This document shows positions 63,062 through 64,000 of a stretch of 64,000 bases of DNA, one piece after another; the first letter of the stretch is position 1, and each line of letters starts with the position of its first letter. The notes below the pieces were generated by a model. It was not told the DNA's origin, ran no database searches, and saw only the letters and a list, made by a program, of their open reading frames with translations. The translations under genes and the position numbers were made by a program. The DNA is from Curtobacterium sp. S6 (GTDB taxonomy: Bacteria > Actinomycetota > Actinomycetes > Actinomycetales > Micrococcaceae). Where the stretch lies: assembly GCF_000710345.2 (NCBI RefSeq), contig NZ_JHEL01000015.1, positions 1,364,001 through 1,428,000 on the forward strand, given 5' to 3'.

Positions 63062-63215
63062 GGTGTGCCTCTGTTTCCCTGCCATTTCTGGAACCGAAAT
63101 GGAGATTGTTGTGGGGACTGGCGGGTGTGAAGGGGATTCCTCGATGCCTTTCCTCAGGCGGAAAACACCGTTCGTCGCGGGCGGGGCAACCGGAGGCTGC
63201 CGGACCCGGGGAGCA
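63062..63215. other. Intergenic region, guanine deaminase / permease
   Basis: 154 bases between two co-directional genes. No riboswitch core, strong terminator or gene was seen; it may carry a separate permease promoter. Confidence 0.3.
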
Positions 63216-64000
63216 TCATCTCGATTTCGATCCGGCAACGTAGACGCTGTGCACCGTTCGATCGTCACCGAGCATCATCATCGCGAACAGCAGTTCGGAG
63301 GTGGTCTGGGCGTGGGCCGCGCGTCGCCGGAGCACCGCGTTGGTCTCAGGGTCCAGGACCACCAGATCCGCGTCCTTGCCCGGTTCCAGGCTCCCGACGG
63401 AGGAGTCGGTGCCCAGCGCCTCGGCGCCGTCCAGGGTCGCCAACCGCAACGCCTCGAAGGAGTCGAGCGGCCCGCCGACGGAACGGCTGACCTTATAGGC
63501 CTCGTTGAGCGAGGCCAGGGGCGACAGGCTGGTGCCTGCGCCGACGTCGGATCCGAGACCGATCCGCAGCCCGGGGGTCTGCCCGTTCTTCTTGAGGGTA
63601 AAGAGTCCAGAGCCGAGGAACAGATTGGAGGTCGGGCAGTGCGCCAGGGAGGCGCGGGCCGAGCCCAAGCGCCGGAGCTCATCCTCCGAAACATGGGTCG
63701 CGTGGCCGAAGACCGCCCGCCGTCGGACCAGGCCGAATCGTTCGTAGACGGCCGTGTAGTCCGATTCGTCCGGGAACAGCTCCTTGACCCACGCGCACTC
63801 GGAGGGGTTCTCGGAAAGGTGCGTCTGGATGACCGCCTCCGGGTGCTCCTGGGCCAGCTGTCCCAGCAGCTCAAGCTGGCGCGTCGAGGAGGTGGGGGCA
63901 AACCGCGGGGTGATCGCGTATTCGAGGCGATCGACGCCGTGCCACTCCTCCAGCAGCTCCCGGCTCTGTTCGTAGGCCTGCTCCGGGGTATCGAGCAGGT
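63216..64000 (-). CDS. guaD: Guanine deaminase (N-terminus beyond window)
   Basis: Amidohydrolase converting guanine to xanthine and ammonia. The visible C-terminal part (about 261 residues) contains IQTHLSENPSECAWV with the metal-linked histidine, FGHATHVSEDELR, ASLAHCPTSNLFLGSGLF, and GLGSDVGAGTSLSPL with the catalytic Asp, all typical of GuaD. The right edge of the window removes the N-terminal metal site. Operon-like with the purine permease gene. Confidence 0.88.
   Translation of the reverse strand, partial: LLDTPEQAYEQSRELLEEWHGVDRLEYAITPRFAPTSSTRQLELLGQLAQEHPEAVIQTHLSENPSECAWVKELFPDESDYTAVYERFGLVRRRAVFGHATHVSEDELRRLGSARASLAHCPTSNLFLGSGLFTLKKNGQTPGLRIGLGSDVGAGTSLSPLASLNEAYKVSRSVGGPLDSFEALRLATLDGAEALGTDSSVGSLEPGKDADLVVLDPETNAVLRRRAAHAQTTSELLFAMMMLGDDRTVHSVYVAGSKSR

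Noticed and set aside
61676-63130. 484-residue plus-strand open frame
   Set aside because: Shadow of the AzgA-type permease gene.

Overview
The window is high-GC DNA with dense, often overlapping genes (many ATGA/GTGA stop-start overlaps), frequent GTG/TTG starts and at least one apparently leaderless gene. The gene families (actinobacterial SerS, long-form GAPDH, WW-rich low-complexity membrane proteins, RES toxin pair, iol and hut genes) point to an actinomycete, probably of the Micrococcales. I cannot fix the genus from sequence alone. No rRNA, tRNA or CRISPR array was seen.

Layout. 1-5.3 kb: a beta-oxidation-type operon (thiolase, enoyl-CoA hydratase, 3-hydroxyacyl-CoA dehydrogenase cut by the window edge), divergent from an acetyl-CoA synthetase-type gene preceded by an S-box (SAM-I) riboswitch. 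5.3-9 kb: azlCD exporter with a divergent, apparently leaderless XRE-cupin regulator, then a BCCT transporter. 9-24 kb: mostly housekeeping genes (lipoprotein, nitrilase-family amidase, HAD phosphatase, serS, lipid kinase, pheA, rhodanese, pgm, POT peptide transporter), plus a formimidoylglutamase homologue with two altered active-site positions. 24-28 kb: acyl-CoA-dehydrogenase-like flavoprotein with an SsuABC/NrtABC-type importer. 28-29.6 kb: uracil permease.

29.7-34.5 kb: an accessory, partly AT-rich cluster on the minus strand. It holds a DUF2809 protein, a frameshifted DUF1906/peptidoglycan-binding protein, a translationally coupled small membrane protein, a gene remnant, a second membrane protein carrying two further copies of the same unit, and a Tat-exported M15-like protein lacking two metal ligands. 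The repeated unit, with its FPIS-HCNA signature, is the best candidate here for an undescribed family.

34.5-47.2 kb: sugar and phosphate metabolism (GDPD, HAD, YbhB, PfkB kinase, GAPDH), M18 aminopeptidase, CPBP protease, a fused PxpB-PxpC protein and a biotin carboxylase/BCCP. 47.2-51.1 kb: a 3.9-kb island flanked by an 84-bp direct repeat of the carboxylase gene's 3' end. It separates that gene from its likely terminator and carries two MFS exporters and two unknown small proteins, and no recognisable recombinase.

51.2-64 kb: an Nramp-like carrier often linked to pxp genes, RarD, a TIGR01777 epimerase, a pyrimidine-dimer glycosylase, a sugar/inositol-type MFS porter with a palindromic operator, a RES toxin-antitoxin pair with an operator over its promoter, a GntR-iolB-TauE group, and a purine salvage pair (AzgA-type permease, guanine deaminase cut by the window edge).
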